From NCBI RefSeq assembly GCF_041435115.1, contig NZ_CP108046.1:9486001-9550000 (forward strand): 64,000 nucleotides of DNA. Reading direction: 5' to 3'. Both the position numbers and the translations under genes were made by a program. The number at the start of each line of letters is the position of its first letter. Position 1 is the stretch's first letter. This document shows, piece after piece, positions 16,852 through 29,000 of this stretch. Source of the DNA: Streptomyces sp. NBC_00289 (GTDB lineage: Bacteria > Actinomycetota > Actinomycetes > Streptomycetales > Streptomycetaceae). The notes under the pieces are model-generated. The model searched no databases. It saw only the letters and a program-made list of their open reading frames with translations, and was not told where the DNA came from.

Positions 16852-19800
16852 ATGAACGACCAGTCCGCAGCCCACCCCAGACCGGGATTTCGTCGTCGCT
16901 CCCTGCTGGGAGCCGCGATCGGCACGGCGGCAGCAGGCGCGCTGGACTGGGGTGCACCCGCCGTCGCGGCCGCGAACACCGCCACCGAGTCTGGGATTGA
17001 ACGTTTCAATAGGGCTTCGTTCGTCAATCCCGGGCGAGCCGTCGCTCCCAAGTTCCGCTGGTGGTGGCCGGACGGACTGGTGCAGCCCGACGAGATCCGG
17101 CGCGAGATCGACCAGATCGCCGATGCCGGTTTCGGCGGCGCGGAGATCGCCGCCGTACACCACAGCGTCAGCGACACCTCCGTCCTCGACACCGAGCGGC
17201 ACGGCTGGGGCGGCGCCGCTTGGGTCGCCGGTGTGGAGGCCGCCCTGAGCCAGGCGGCACGGCGTGGGATCACCGTGGACCTGACGATCGGCCCCAGCTG
17301 GCCTGCCGCGGTGCCCGGCATCACCCCCGACAGTGACGCGGCGGTCAAGGAACTCGCCTACGGCACCGTCACGTTGACCGGTGGCAGTTCCTACTCCGGC
17401 GCGGTACCGGCCCCCGTGTACGAGGCGGAGACCGGAGTGACCCGGCAGCACCTGCTGCTGGTGCAGGCGGCGCGGGTCGACACCGCCAACTCCACCCGCA
17501 AGGAGACCGGCCTCGACCAGGACTCCGTGCGGGACCTGACCGCCACCGTCAAGGACGGCACCCTCAACTGGACGGCGCCGGACGACGGCACCTACGTCCT
17601 CATCTCGTACTGGGTCCGGGGCTCGGGCCAGACCCCCGAGGCGGGCCCGCACACCGACCCGCCCGCCTACGTCGTCGACCACTTCAGCGCGGCCGGCACG
17701 CGCGCGGTGACCGACTTCTGGGAAGCGCACATCCTCACGCCCGCCGTCCGCCGGCTGCTGAAGATCTCCGGCGGAGCGCTGTTCGAGGACTCCATCGAGC
17801 TGGAGACCGACGGACTCCAGTGGACGCCGGGTCTGCCGGAGGCGTTCGAGAAGCACACCGGGCGTTCCCTGCTGCCCCTGCTGCCCGCCGTGATCCTCGG
17901 CAACAGCAACCAGGTCTTCGCCTTCGAGGCCGCCGCCACCCGGCAGATCCGGCACGATTTCTGGGAGACCGTCTCCACCCTCTTCACCAAGCACCACGTC
18001 ACGGCACTGCGCACCTGGGCCCACACGCTCGGCCTGCGACTGCGCTCGCAGCCGTACGGTCTGCAGACCGACGCCATCGCCTCGGCCGCGATCCTGGACA
18101 TCCCCGAGGGGGAGTCCCTGGGCTTCAAGAACCTTGACGACTACCGCTGTCTGGCCGGCGGCCGCGACATGGCGGGGAACACCGTGCTCTCCTGCGAGGC
18201 GGGCGCGTACGCGGGAGGGGCGTACAGCACCACCTGGCAGAAGTTCCTGCGCACCATGGGCGGCGCCTATGCCGCGGGAGTCAACCAGACCGTCATCCAC
18301 GGTTTCTCCTACACCCAACTGCCGGGCGTCAACTGGCCCGGTTACGCGGCCTTCACCCCGTACAAGGGGACCGCCGGCTACGGCGAGTCCTGGGGCCCGA
18401 GACACGCCACCTGGAAGCACGTCCCGGACATCGCCGGCTGCCTCAGCCGCGTGCACGAGGTCCTGCAGACCGGCCGGCCCCGGGCGGACGTGGCGGTCTT
18501 CCGGCAGACCGGCTACTCCGCCACCGGCATCGGCGCGTCCTGGTTCACGGCCAGTGGCATCACCTCCGGCTGGACCCACCAGTTCCTCAGCGGACCGCTG
18601 CTCGACCTGCCCTCGGCCACCGTGCGCCGCGGACGGCTCGCTCCCGACGGGCCCGCCTACAAGGCACTGTTCGTCGAGGGCGACTTCTTCTACGGCTCCA
18701 GCGTCACCCTCGCCCTCTCCGACGCCCGCGCCCTGCTGCGGCTGGCCAGGGCGGGCCTGCCCGTCGTGCTGCTCGGAGCCTGGGACACCGTCGTGCCGTC
18801 CGGTCTGCCCGACAGCGGGGAGACCGGGGAACTGCGGTCCGTCGTCGGCCGGCTGCTCGCGGAGCCACTGGTCCGGCAGGTGAGCGACAAGACCGCGGTG
18901 CCCGCGGCTCTCGCCGAACTGGGCGTGAGGCCCGACGTGACGTACGCGACCTCCTCCACCCTGCTCAACTTCCACCGGGTGGACGACGGCGTCGACTACT
19001 ACTACCTCTGCAACGGCAAGCATGCCGAGACCGTCAAGCCCGCCGTGGCCGCCATCGACCACGAGGTGACCCTGACCCGCACCACCGCCAGGTCAGTGCC
19101 GTATCTCCTCGACCCGTGGTCCGGCCGGATCGAGCGCATCGGCCGGTACACCGAGGACGGCGACACCGTCACGGTGCGCGTCACTCTCCAGCCCGCGCAG
19201 ATGCTCATCGTGGCGCTCGGTCGCCCCGGCCTCTTCGGCGACCGTGACGGAAGCCGCCCGCACGCGGTCGAGAGCGAGGCGGACGAGGTGCGCTTCACCG
19301 GCACGGGTCTCACCGTCCGCGCCTCCGCGTCCGGTACCTACCAAACGGTCCTGTCCCAAGGGCGCACGGTCCGTACGACGTTGCGGGATGTCCCCGCCGC
19401 GACGCAGCTGACCTCCTGGCAGCTGCACGTGGAGGACTGGCGGCCCGGCTCCACGGCCACCCGCACCACCGTCGTGGAGCACGACCTCGACCTGGACGCC
19501 CTGCTGCCCTGGTCGCAGATCAGCGAACTCGCCGACGTCTCCGGCATCGGCCGCTACCGCACGACCGTCACCCTCGGCGAGAGCTGGAGTGGCGGCTACG
19601 GCGCACACCTCGAACTCGGCGCGGTCACCGACACCTGCCGGGTCACCGTCAACGGCCACCGTCTGGAGCCGGTGGACCAGATCCGCCCCGTCGTGGACCT
19701 CGGTGGCCTGTTGAAGCAGGGACGCAACGTCATCGAGGTGGAGGTCGCCACCCCGCTCGCCAACCGGCTGCGGATCAGCGACCCGGCGGTCTACGGCGGC

Positions 19801-19872
19801 CTGACCCGTGCCGCGTACGGGCTCATGGGACCGGTCCGTCTGGTGCCGTACGGAGAGGCTCGCGTCGGCTGA
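16852..19872 (+). CDS. Secreted GH106-like glycoside hydrolase (alpha-L-rhamnosidase type)
   Basis: A 1,006-residue exported enzyme. A Tat-type signal (PGFRRRSLLGAAIGTAAAG) ends near AVAAA. FRWWWPDGLVQPDEIRREI and AGFGGAEIAAVHH are the hallmark start of the GH106 barrel. IELETDGLQWTPGLPEAF, VLSCEAGAYAGGAY and INQTVIHG-like sequence (VNQTVIHGFSYTQ) follow. A C-terminal beta-sandwich (YRTTVTLGESWSGGYG, VTVNGHRL) probably binds carbohydrate. It is expected to release rhamnose or a related sugar from plant or microbial glycans outside the cell. The ATG at 16852 precedes the twin arginines directly. Confidence 0.8.
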   Translation: MNDQSAAHPRPGFRRRSLLGAAIGTAAAGALDWGAPAVAAANTATESGIERFNRASFVNPGRAVAPKFRWWWPDGLVQPDEIRREIDQIADAGFGGAEIAAVHHSVSDTSVLDTERHGWGGAAWVAGVEAALSQAARRGITVDLTIGPSWPAAVPGITPDSDAAVKELAYGTVTLTGGSSYSGAVPAPVYEAETGVTRQHLLLVQAARVDTANSTRKETGLDQDSVRDLTATVKDGTLNWTAPDDGTYVLISYWVRGSGQTPEAGPHTDPPAYVVDHFSAAGTRAVTDFWEAHILTPAVRRLLKISGGALFEDSIELETDGLQWTPGLPEAFEKHTGRSLLPLLPAVILGNSNQVFAFEAAATRQIRHDFWETVSTLFTKHHVTALRTWAHTLGLRLRSQPYGLQTDAIASAAILDIPEGESLGFKNLDDYRCLAGGRDMAGNTVLSCEAGAYAGGAYSTTWQKFLRTMGGAYAAGVNQTVIHGFSYTQLPGVNWPGYAAFTPYKGTAGYGESWGPRHATWKHVPDIAGCLSRVHEVLQTGRPRADVAVFRQTGYSATGIGASWFTASGITSGWTHQFLSGPLLDLPSATVRRGRLAPDGPAYKALFVEGDFFYGSSVTLALSDARALLRLARAGLPVVLLGAWDTVVPSGLPDSGETGELRSVVGRLLAEPLVRQVSDKTAVPAALAELGVRPDVTYATSSTLLNFHRVDDGVDYYYLCNGKHAETVKPAVAAIDHEVTLTRTTARSVPYLLDPWSGRIERIGRYTEDGDTVTVRVTLQPAQMLIVALGRPGLFGDRDGSRPHAVESEADEVRFTGTGLTVRASASGTYQTVLSQGRTVRTTLRDVPAATQLTSWQLHVEDWRPGSTATRTTVVEHDLDLDALLPWSQISELADVSGIGRYRTTVTLGESWSGGYGAHLELGAVTDTCRVTVNGHRLEPVDQIRPVVDLGGLLKQGRNVIEVEVATPLANRLRISDPAVYGGLTRAAYGLMGPVRLVPYGEARVG
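16996..17010. promoter_or_regulatory. LacI-type palindrome inside the 5' end of the GH106-like gene
   Basis: ATTGAACGTTTCAAT is a 15-base inverted repeat with one mismatch next to the centre. It resembles LacI-family operators such as TGAAACGTTTCA. It lies about 145 bases inside the coding sequence, where a bound repressor could block elongation. Function is inferred from shape only. Confidence 0.35.
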
Positions 19873-20015
19873 ACCCGAGAGCGGCGAGAACGGCCGAGGG
19901 GCACCGTCGGGGAGCTCATCGGCCGTTCGGTGTGTTCCGACGGCTGTCACGGTCAGACGCGGTCTAGTCGCTGCCACCTCGCCGGGAGGCTCCAGAGGGC
20001 GTTCCGCGCGGGAAT

Positions 20016-20047
20016 GGGGCGGGGGCGCAGGGTCCCGCCCCCGCCCC
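20016..20047. terminator. Bidirectional GC-rich hairpin between convergent genes
   Basis: A 12-bp perfect stem (20016-20027 with 20036-20047, GGGGCGGGGGCG pairing) encloses an 8-base loop. It lies between the stop of the GH106-like gene and the stop of the megasynthase. There is no T-run, as is usual in Streptomyces terminators. Confidence 0.75.
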
Positions 20048-20053
20048 GTCACC

Positions 20054-23000
20054 TCAGGGAGCCGTCGGAGCCGTCGGAGCCGTAGGCACTCCGGACAGAG
20101 GGTCCGGTCCGACGGTGTGGCCGAGCAGGTGCAGCGGGCCCGCGGTCACCCCAGCGTCTTCCACGGCCTTCCAGTAGGCGAGGGCCGCTGCCCCGTCCAC
20201 CAGGCCGTGAATCAGGGGCAGTTCGGGATCCGCCGCGTGCAGCAGGGACTCCACGCGGCAGGAAGCGAGGGTTCCCCCGAGCCACGGCTGGGCCAGGTAT
20301 CCGGCCGCGGCCGCCGGCGGCAGTCCCTCGGCGATCTCGCGGCTGAGATCACCGAGGTGCAGAAGCCCGCCGCCCAGTACGAGGACATCCCGGCGTTCCC
20401 TCATCCGGGCCAGTGCCCGAGCGGTGTCGAAGCAGTGCGGGAAGGAGTCGTCGACCACCACGGTGCCGGGCGTCAGCCGGTCCACGTCCAGCAGGGCGCC
20501 GGAGCTGCTCACCGCCGTCACCACCAGGTCGACTCCGTACACGGCGTCGGGCAGCGCGGGCCGGGACTCCGCCACCTCCACCTCGCCGGCCCGGCCCCGC
20601 TCCCGCAGTTCTCGCGCGAGTTGACGCAGCCGCGGTCCGCTGCCGGGCACGTCGCACAGCAGCAGCCGTCGTGGTGGCCGGGGGGCCCGTGCGAGAAGCA
20701 GTTCCAGGGAGGAGGCGCCGATCGATCCAAGACCGACGAACGCGACCTCGAGGTCGGCCAGATCCCGCCCGGTGGCGTCGAGCGCCGCGTGCACCGTCCG
20801 GACCACTGAGACCACGGTCGCCGCGTGCCCGGTCGTCACCGCCACCCGTCCCTTCGCGGCCCGCAGGACGTCGAAGCCGTAACCGGTCAGCGACGGGATC
20901 ATCCCGGCCAGCGAAACGCACCGGGCTCCGAGCGAGGAGGCGAGCGACACCGCGCGGGCGGTGTGGGCGACGAGCCCGGGATCCCGGCCGAGTTCGTCGG
21001 CGAAGAGGGGCACGCAGACGAAACCCGACCTGCCCAGGGGCGTCCCGACCGTCTCCAGCGGGCGAGGCGCGCCATCGGGGAACAGCATCGCGCGGAGGTC
21101 GTCCCGCTCCAGGGCATCCTCGGGCAGCCCTGCCAGCCGCGCCAGGTGGCCGGGGGCGGGCAGGTAGCCGACCAGTGCGGCGTCCATCGTGTCCGGGGAG
21201 GCCGACGCCCGGCGTGCGGGGCGGGGGCCCACGGCCCGTATGAGCCGTTCCCGGATCGCGCGCGCGAAGTCCTCCAGCGCGGTGGGGGAGAGGGCCGCGG
21301 CGGATCCTCGTACCGTCACCCGCAGCCCGGCGCCTTCAGGGCGCACTGCCAGGAACAGGTCCGTCGCCGAGGACGGCGGCGCGAACGCGCTGTCCCCGTC
21401 GTCCCATGACGCGGTCAGAGACTGCCCGTGCGAAGACGCGAGGACGGAGAAGTCGAGGTAGGTGAAGAAGAACTGCGCCGTCAGCGGAAGCCCGTCGCCG
21501 TTGCGGGGAACGATGTCCTCGTGTCCGCGCGCCTGTTCGGCCTCGGCCACGATCCGCCGCAGGGCGTCGCCGAAGTCGGTGTCCGCGCCCTTGTCGTCCC
21601 GCTCGACCGCGGGCCGCACGGGTACGGCGGTGGCGAACGGGCCGAAGATCCTGTGTATGTCGGGCAGGCTGCGGTCCCGGCCGCTCACCGCCAGGCCGAC
21701 GATCAGGTCCGCCTGACCCGTGAGCTGCGCCAACTGCTGGTGATACGCGGTCAGTAGCGGTGCGTACAGCGTGGCCCCGGCCTTCGCCGCGAGCGCCCGC
21801 AGCGCCGCCGTCCGGCCGGCGTCGAGCACGAACCCCGCCGAGTGGAACGGCTCGGCGCCCGGCACCGCGTCCCCGTCCGCTGCGCGCAGCACGGGAGGCC
21901 GGTACGGGGCGTCGACGTGGGCCCGGCGCTCCGCCGCGCCCGGCGTGGTGCCGGGCGCCGCCTCGGCCGGCAGCAGCGCGTGGTCACGGAAGGTGGCGCG
22001 CGGCGCGGGCAGGTCGGTGGCGCTGCCCGCGGCCAGACGGTCGTAGACCTGCGTCAGTTCCTGTACGAGCAGCGCGGCGCTGTATCCGTCGCCGATGAGG
22101 TGGTGGGCATGCACGAGGAGGACGTGGTCGTGCTTGTCGAGGGTGAGGACCCGCAGTCGCAGCAGCGGCCAGGTCCATGGTTCGAAGCGCCGCTCCGCCT
22201 CGGCGGCCGCACGCGCGTCCACCTCGGCGGGGTCGGTGAGCGTCTCGAACGTGACCGGCAGCCGCAGCGAGGGCGGGAGTTCCTGCTGGACGGGCGGCCG
22301 GGCGCCGGCGGGGAAGACGGTACGCAGCATGCCGTGGCGTTCCACCAGCAGGTCCACCGATGCCTGGAACACCTCCGGGTCCAGCGGGCCTGACAGCCGC
22401 AGACGTGCCGGCCAGGAACCGCCTCCGCCTGGTGAGAGCGCCTCCGCGAGCAGGAAACCGCGCTGGGCCGGTGTGACAGGGAACGGCGCCGCGTGGTCCG
22501 TGACGGCGGTTGCCGCGGCTGCGCCGTGCCGCTGTGTGGCTGCCGTGTCCACCGCGGCGGCCAGCTCGGCGAGGGTACGGCTGTCGTAGATCACGGTCGG
22601 CCGGGGCAGCGGCGCCGTGACCTCGCCGAGCCGGGCGAACACCTGGAGGACGAGCAGCGAGTCGCCGCCCAGGTCGAAGAAGTCGTCCTCCCGGCAGACT
22701 GAGTCGATCTCCAGCAACTCGCGCCAGATGACGGCCAGTTGACGTTCGGTGGGCGTTGCCGGAAGCGTGTTGCCGCCGGCGGCCGCTGCGGTACCGGCAG
22801 CGTGCGCGGGCCTGGACCCCGGTCGACCGCCCGGGGCCTGCCGCGGCGAGGTGTCCTCGCGCGAGGAGGACAGGGAGTCGGCCAGTGCCGTGCGTGCTGC
22901 GGCAGGAGCGTCCAGCGCGCGGCGGTCGACCTTGCCGGTGCCGCTGAGAGGCAGCTGATCCATCACCGTGATCCGCGCCGGGATCATGTACGGCGGCAGG

Positions 23001-26000
23001 ACAGCCGCCAAGTGACGGCGCACCGCCGGCGGTTCGGGTTGCCCGGTACCGGGCCGGGCGGTGACGAACGCCAGCAGTCGTCCCTCGCGCGCGACCACCG
23101 AGGCCTGCGCGACGGCGGGATGCGTCTGGAGAGCTGCCTCCACCTCTCCGGTCTCCACCCGGTTGCCGCGGATCTTCACCTGGTCGTCGATCCGTCCGAG
23201 GAACTCCAGTGCACCGTCCGCACGCGTTCTGACCCGGTCGCCGCTGCGATACCAGCGGCGTCCGTCCCGCACGGTGAACGCCTCGGCGGTCAGGGCGGGT
23301 TCACCCAGATAGCCGGGCGTCAGACCGACTCCCGCGATCAGCAGTTCACCCGGCTCCTCCGGGCGGCAAGGGGCGCCGTCGGCGTCGACCACCGTCAGGT
23401 CGATACCGGTCACCGGCCGTCCGATCGGCACGGTCTGCACGTCGTCGGCCGGGCGCGCCGCGATGACGTGGCAGGTGGCGTTGATGGTCGTCTCGGTGGG
23501 GCCGTAGAGATTGGCGATGCGCTGTCCGTCGCCGAACAGGTCGAACCAACGACGTACGTGGGCGGCGGGCAGGGCCTCGCCACCCACGTGCACCCATCGC
23601 AGCGACGAGAGATCCGGCCTTGCCGCTCCTCTTCGTACCCGCTCCTCGGCGGCCGACAGCACCTGCTCCCACAGCGTCGGGACGGAACTCCACACGGTGA
23701 TCCGGGTGCGTTCCACGTACGCCAGCAGCAGTTCGGGATCCCGCAGCAGCTCCCGCGGAACGCTCACCACGGTGCCGCCGACCAGCAGCGGCGCGAGCAG
23801 TTGACGCACCGAGGCGTCGAAGCACGGCGACGCGGTCTGCGCCAGCCGGTCACCGGCGCGGTAGCCGAATGTCCCGACAGCCCAGTCGAGGTAGTTCTCC
23901 ATCGCGCGGAAGGTGATCGGTACCGCCTTGGGGCGGCCTGTGGAACCCGAGGTGAAGATGACGTACGCGATGGCGTCGGCCTCGGGCCTGGGCGCCCGGT
24001 CGCCCGTCGGTGAGCACGGCGGGCTGTCGGTGCGGACCGCCCGCACTCCGTCGAGCAGTCCCGCTGTGTCGAGGGTGGGCGGGTGGCACACCACCGTGGA
24101 GACATCGGTTCGCCGCAGGTGATCGGCCAGCCGGGCGGGTGGGTACGTCGGGTCCAACGGAACCCAGCCCGCCCCGGCACGCAGGATGCCGACCACGCCG
24201 ATCACGGTGTCCGGACCTGGTTCGGTGAGCAGTCCGACCAGCCCGCCCGCTCGTACACCCTCCGCGCGCAACCGCGACGCCAGCAGACCCGAGGCGCTGT
24301 CGAGTGCCTGGTAGGTGAGGGTCGTTCCGCCGGCCGTCACCGCGATGGCGTCGGGTGTGGCACGGAACTGCTGCAGCAGTCGGTCCACCAGACCGAGCGG
24401 TGCGTCCGCCTCGTGCGGCGGCGCGGGAGGCGAGAGGGTGTCCAGGGCGGACACGCGCTGTTGCGGGAGCAGGCACAGAGCGGCCAGTTCCTCGCGGTAC
24501 TCCGTGTCCAGACGTGCCACCGTCCGCGGTTCGAACAACGGCAGCGGGAAGTTCCACGACAAGCGCAACGTCGATCCGTCCGCCCAGCACAGCAGACTCA
24601 GCCGCGTCGCCGCAGATCCGGTGCCGGCCGCGTCGGCCCGCACCTCGACCGGGCAGTCGGTCGCCGGACGGGCCGGGAAGCGGGCGAAGCTGAAGCCCGC
24701 GGGGCTCGCTGTACGGGGACCCCCACCGGGCAGAAGACCGGCCAGATCCAGACTGCTCAGCCCCGAGTGCTGTTCGCTCTCCAGCCAGATGCCGCGCAGG
24801 CGTTGCGCCAAGGCCACGACCGGTTCGTCGGGTGTCGTGTCGCACAGCAGCGGAAGGGTGTCGGCGAGCGGACCGACGAGCCGGTCCACACCGGCGAAGC
24901 GTTCCTCGCGCCGGGCACGGGCCACGTTGACCGCGATGTCCCGCCGCCCCGTCCACCGTGCGAGGCAGCGCACGTACGCGGCGAGCAGCAGGTGGAACAG
25001 GGACACGTCGTGCGCGGCGGCCAGCCGCTCCAGGCCGGCGGTGAGTGTCGCGTCCAGCGAGCCGTAGTGCTGCAGGAGCGGGCCCGACGGGGGTGCGTCG
25101 GGATCGCCGTCGTAGGGCAGCCGCAGCGCTTCGCCTCTCGTGACCAGGCGCGTGGCCCAGTAGCGACGGTCGGCGTCCGACACGGCAGTGCCGGAGGAGT
25201 GGGCCCTGTCGGCGGCGTACACCGCGAAGCTCGGCGCGACCGGCGCCGGGAGCGGAGGCTCGCCCCGCCACAGGGCTGTGTACGAGGACCACAGTTCCTC
25301 GGCCAGGACGTTCAGGCTGTACCCGTCCGCCGCCGCATGGTGCACCACCAGCAACAGGTGTGCCAGCGCCGGCTCCTGACGGAGCAACACCGCCCGTACG
25401 GGTGGCTCCGTGGACAGGTCGAAGGGCTGGTTGCAGACGGCGGTCTCGAGGTCGGCCACCTGCTCGGCACCGCATTCGCGGACCTCGTACCAGGTCGGCA
25501 GCGGAGCAGGCGCGGCCAGCCGCTGCACCGGCCCCGTGCCCGCGTCGTCGATCCGCATGCGCAGCATGCCGTGCCGTTCGGCAAGGCCGGCCAGCGCCTG
25601 ACCGAGTACATGGGTGTCCAGGGGACCGCGGACCGTCATCCGCAGATGCCCCCGGGCCGGAACGTCGGGATGGAGACGGCTGCTGGTGTGGAGGGCCAGT
25701 TGTACGGGTGTCAGGGCGAAGGACGCATGGTCCGCCCCGGTCGCGGGGGTGTACGTCCTCACCTCCTCCGGCACCGGTGGGGAGGTGGTGTCCGTGTCCA
25801 GGTGGGCGGCCAGCTCGCGCACGCTGCGGTACTCGAAGAAGAGCGTGGCGGGCAGGGACCGCGCCATTTTGCGCTCGAGTCGTTTGACGAGGTCGACCGC
25901 GCCCAGCGAGTCCAGGCCCAGCGAGAGGAAGGGCGCGTCGTCGTCGACGGCGGATACCGGAACGCCCAGTGACTGCGCCAGCAGCTCCCGCAACACCACG

Positions 26001-29000
26001 GCGGTCTCGGACGTTGACGTCACCACGTCCGCCGCGGCCGAGGTGGGTGTGGGCGAGGGCCTCGGCGCGAGCTGCGGTACGAGGGGCGTCGGCGGTCGCG
26101 TCCGTTCGCGATCGGGCTGGACCGCCGCCCGTGCACGACTCGACTGGACTGCCGTCCGTGCACGACTCGGCTGGACCGCCGTCCGTGTGCGATCCGGCTG
26201 GACTGCCGCCCGGTCTGCGAGGACCAGTTGGGCCAGGTCGGTGCCGCACGCCGACCGCAGCGCCGCCAGTGCCGGCGCGGTGGCCAGTGGCTGGTCTCCC
26301 TCACGGGTGAAGGCATCGGCGAACGCGGCGGCGAGACCCGTCTCGGCGAACGGCCCGAAGTTCACCGACAGCCATGGCCGCCCCGCCTGCCGCTCCGCGC
26401 CGGCGAACGAGTCCAGGAAGGCGTTCGCGGACGCGTAGGCGCCCAGTGCCCCGGCCAGTCCGGGCAGTACCGAGGAGACGGAGGAGAACGCCACGCACAC
26501 CCCGGGACTCCGGCCCCGCCGATGGAGCGCCTCGGACAGCAGCATGGTGCCGAGCGTCTTCGCCCCCAGCGCCTCCATCGTCTCCTCCACCTTCGTCCCG
26601 CGCAGACTTCCGGGGCGCACCACTCCGGCCGCATGGAAGACGGCGTCCGGCGGAGGAAGTTCGGCGACCAACGCCTCGACGTCGTCCCGCGAGGTCAGGT
26701 CGGCCCGGTGGTAGCGGGCGTCGGCGCCGAGATCGGCGAGTTCCTCCAGCAGGCCCGCGGGCGGCCGCACGGAACGACCCGTGAGGCAGATGACCGGCCG
26801 GCCACGGCCGGCGAGTTCTCGGGCCAGGGCGGAACCGATGCCTCCGCCGCCACCGGTGATCAGGAAGGTGCCGTCCGCGGGCAGCCGGTCCGGAGGCGTG
26901 GGCAACCGGCCCGCAGCAGTGGGCAGTCGGTCAGGAGCCGTGGGCAGCCGTACCGGAGCCGTGGGCAGTCGGTCAGGAGCCGTGGGCACGTCCACCGCTC
27001 CCGGCACGACGGTCCGCAGCAGCCGCTGTCCGCCCCGCCATGCGACGGCTCCGGCCGCCTGCGGTGCCGTCGCCTCGGTGACGACGGCCCGAAGCCGCTG
27101 CGCGGGGTCGTCGAGGGAACAGACGTCGACCCAGTTGGCCACCGCTCCGGGAGACTCCGACGGCACGGCGAGTGTCAGACCGCCCAGCACCGCCTGCGCC
27201 GGGGCCGGTCGCTCGCGACCCTGCCCGGTGGCGTGCGCGTCCTCCGTCACGACCAGCAGACGGCCGGCCCCGGTCTCGTCGAACAGAGTGAGGGCTTCGT
27301 GGAAGGCGGTGACCAGCTCGCGCTGGATCCGGTCGATGGCCACGGCTGTGCAACGGACGGCGGGTCCGGCAAGCAGTAGCACCGTCTGCGGCTGAGTGCC
27401 GGGAGCCATGGTCGTCTCCACGCCCTGCTCTTCGAGGCGTCGCGTGAGTGCGTGTACGGCCCCCGGGTCCGGGCCGGTCACCAATACCGGTCCACCACCG
27501 TTCGGCGGCAGGGGCGCCGCCTGCCAGGTGACGCGGTGCAGCAGCCCGGGCTTCGTGGCCTCGGGCCAGTAGCGGCTGCGCTGGTACGGATAGGTCGGGA
27601 GCGACATCCGCGGACGGTCGGCGTCGGGTCCCGTACGGTCCAGTCCCACACCGCGTGCCCACAGGTGTGCGACTGTTTGCAGCAACTCGCGCGCGCCGCC
27701 CGCTTCACCCGCTTTGCCCGCGACAGCGTCCTGGCGCGTTCCGGAGGGATCCGGTCCAAGGGGGGCGGAGACCACCAGGACATCCCTGCCGACGTCCTCC
27801 GCCGATGTCTTCCGCGCCGGTTCACCCGCGCCGACGTCCCGGTGAAGGGCCGCCGCCCGTACGAGACCGGCGAGGCTCTCCTGCGGGCCCAGTTCCACGA
27901 ACGTGTCGTAGCCCTCGTCGAGCAGCCGTGCCACGGCTCGCCCGAACAGCACCGGCCGCAACGCGTGTTCACGCAGGTGGGCAGGGTCCATACGCGGCTG
28001 CCACCGCGCCGTCAGCGTACTCATCACCGGCACTCCGGGAGCCGAGACCTCCAGCCGGCGCGCCGCGTCGGCCAAGTCCTGGGCGATCGGCTCCATCAGC
28101 GGCGAGTGGAACGCGCGCGACACCTCCAGCGCGCGTACGGACGCCCCACGCGCGGACAGCTCCTGCGTCGCCCACGCGACCGCCCCGGGACTGCCGGAAA
28201 GCACCAGCCTCCCGGGACCGTTGTACGCGGCGACCGCGAGCTTTCCGGGAGCCGCGGCTACCAGGGCCGCCACGTCCTCCGCGCCGGCTCCCCGCACCGC
28301 CACCATCACGCCCGGCAGGGTCGACGCGCCCATGAGCCGCCCACGTTCCGCCGCGAACGCCAGGGTGTCGGCGAACGACAGCATCCCGCTGACACAGGCG
28401 GCGGCGAGTTCGCCGACGCTGTGGCCGACGAGCGCGTCCGGCCGTACGCCCCAGGCCGACAACTGCCGGGTGAGCGCCACCCCGTGAGCCACCAGCAGCG
28501 GCTGCGCCACCTCCGTCGCGGACTGGGCTCGCGCGTCCACATCGGCATCGACGCACCAGGCCGTCAACTCCCGCCCGTGCAGCGCGCGGACGTGGGCCGA
28601 GGCCTCGTCGAGCGTGTCGCGGTACACCGGCGCCGTCGCGTACAGCGCACGGCCCAGCCCCCTCCGGAGCGCGCCCTGTCCCGGGAACACGAAGACGGTT
28701 CGCGGCCGGTTCCGCACCGTCCCGGTGATCACTCCCGGCAGTCGGTCACCGCCGGGACCCGTGGCCTCGGCCAGGCGTTCCCGCAGATCGCCGTCGGCCA
28801 CGACAGCGAGGCGATGAGCCCCCTCGTCCCGGGCTGTCGCCGCCGCGAAGCACACGTCGCCTTCGTCCGACTCCGGGTGTGCGCCCAGATGGTCGAGGAG
28901 GCGGGACGTCCACGCGTCCAGACCGGCCGCGCTGTGCGCCGAGAGCGTCAGCAGGTGCGGGCCGTCGTCCCGGCGCGGATCACGCGCCGCGGGTGGCGGC

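Noticed and set aside
16771..19062. 763-codon minus-strand frame opposite the GH106-like gene
   Set aside because: Composition is that of a mirrored GC-rich gene, with no recognisable domain, and the plus strand has a Tat signal and family motifs.
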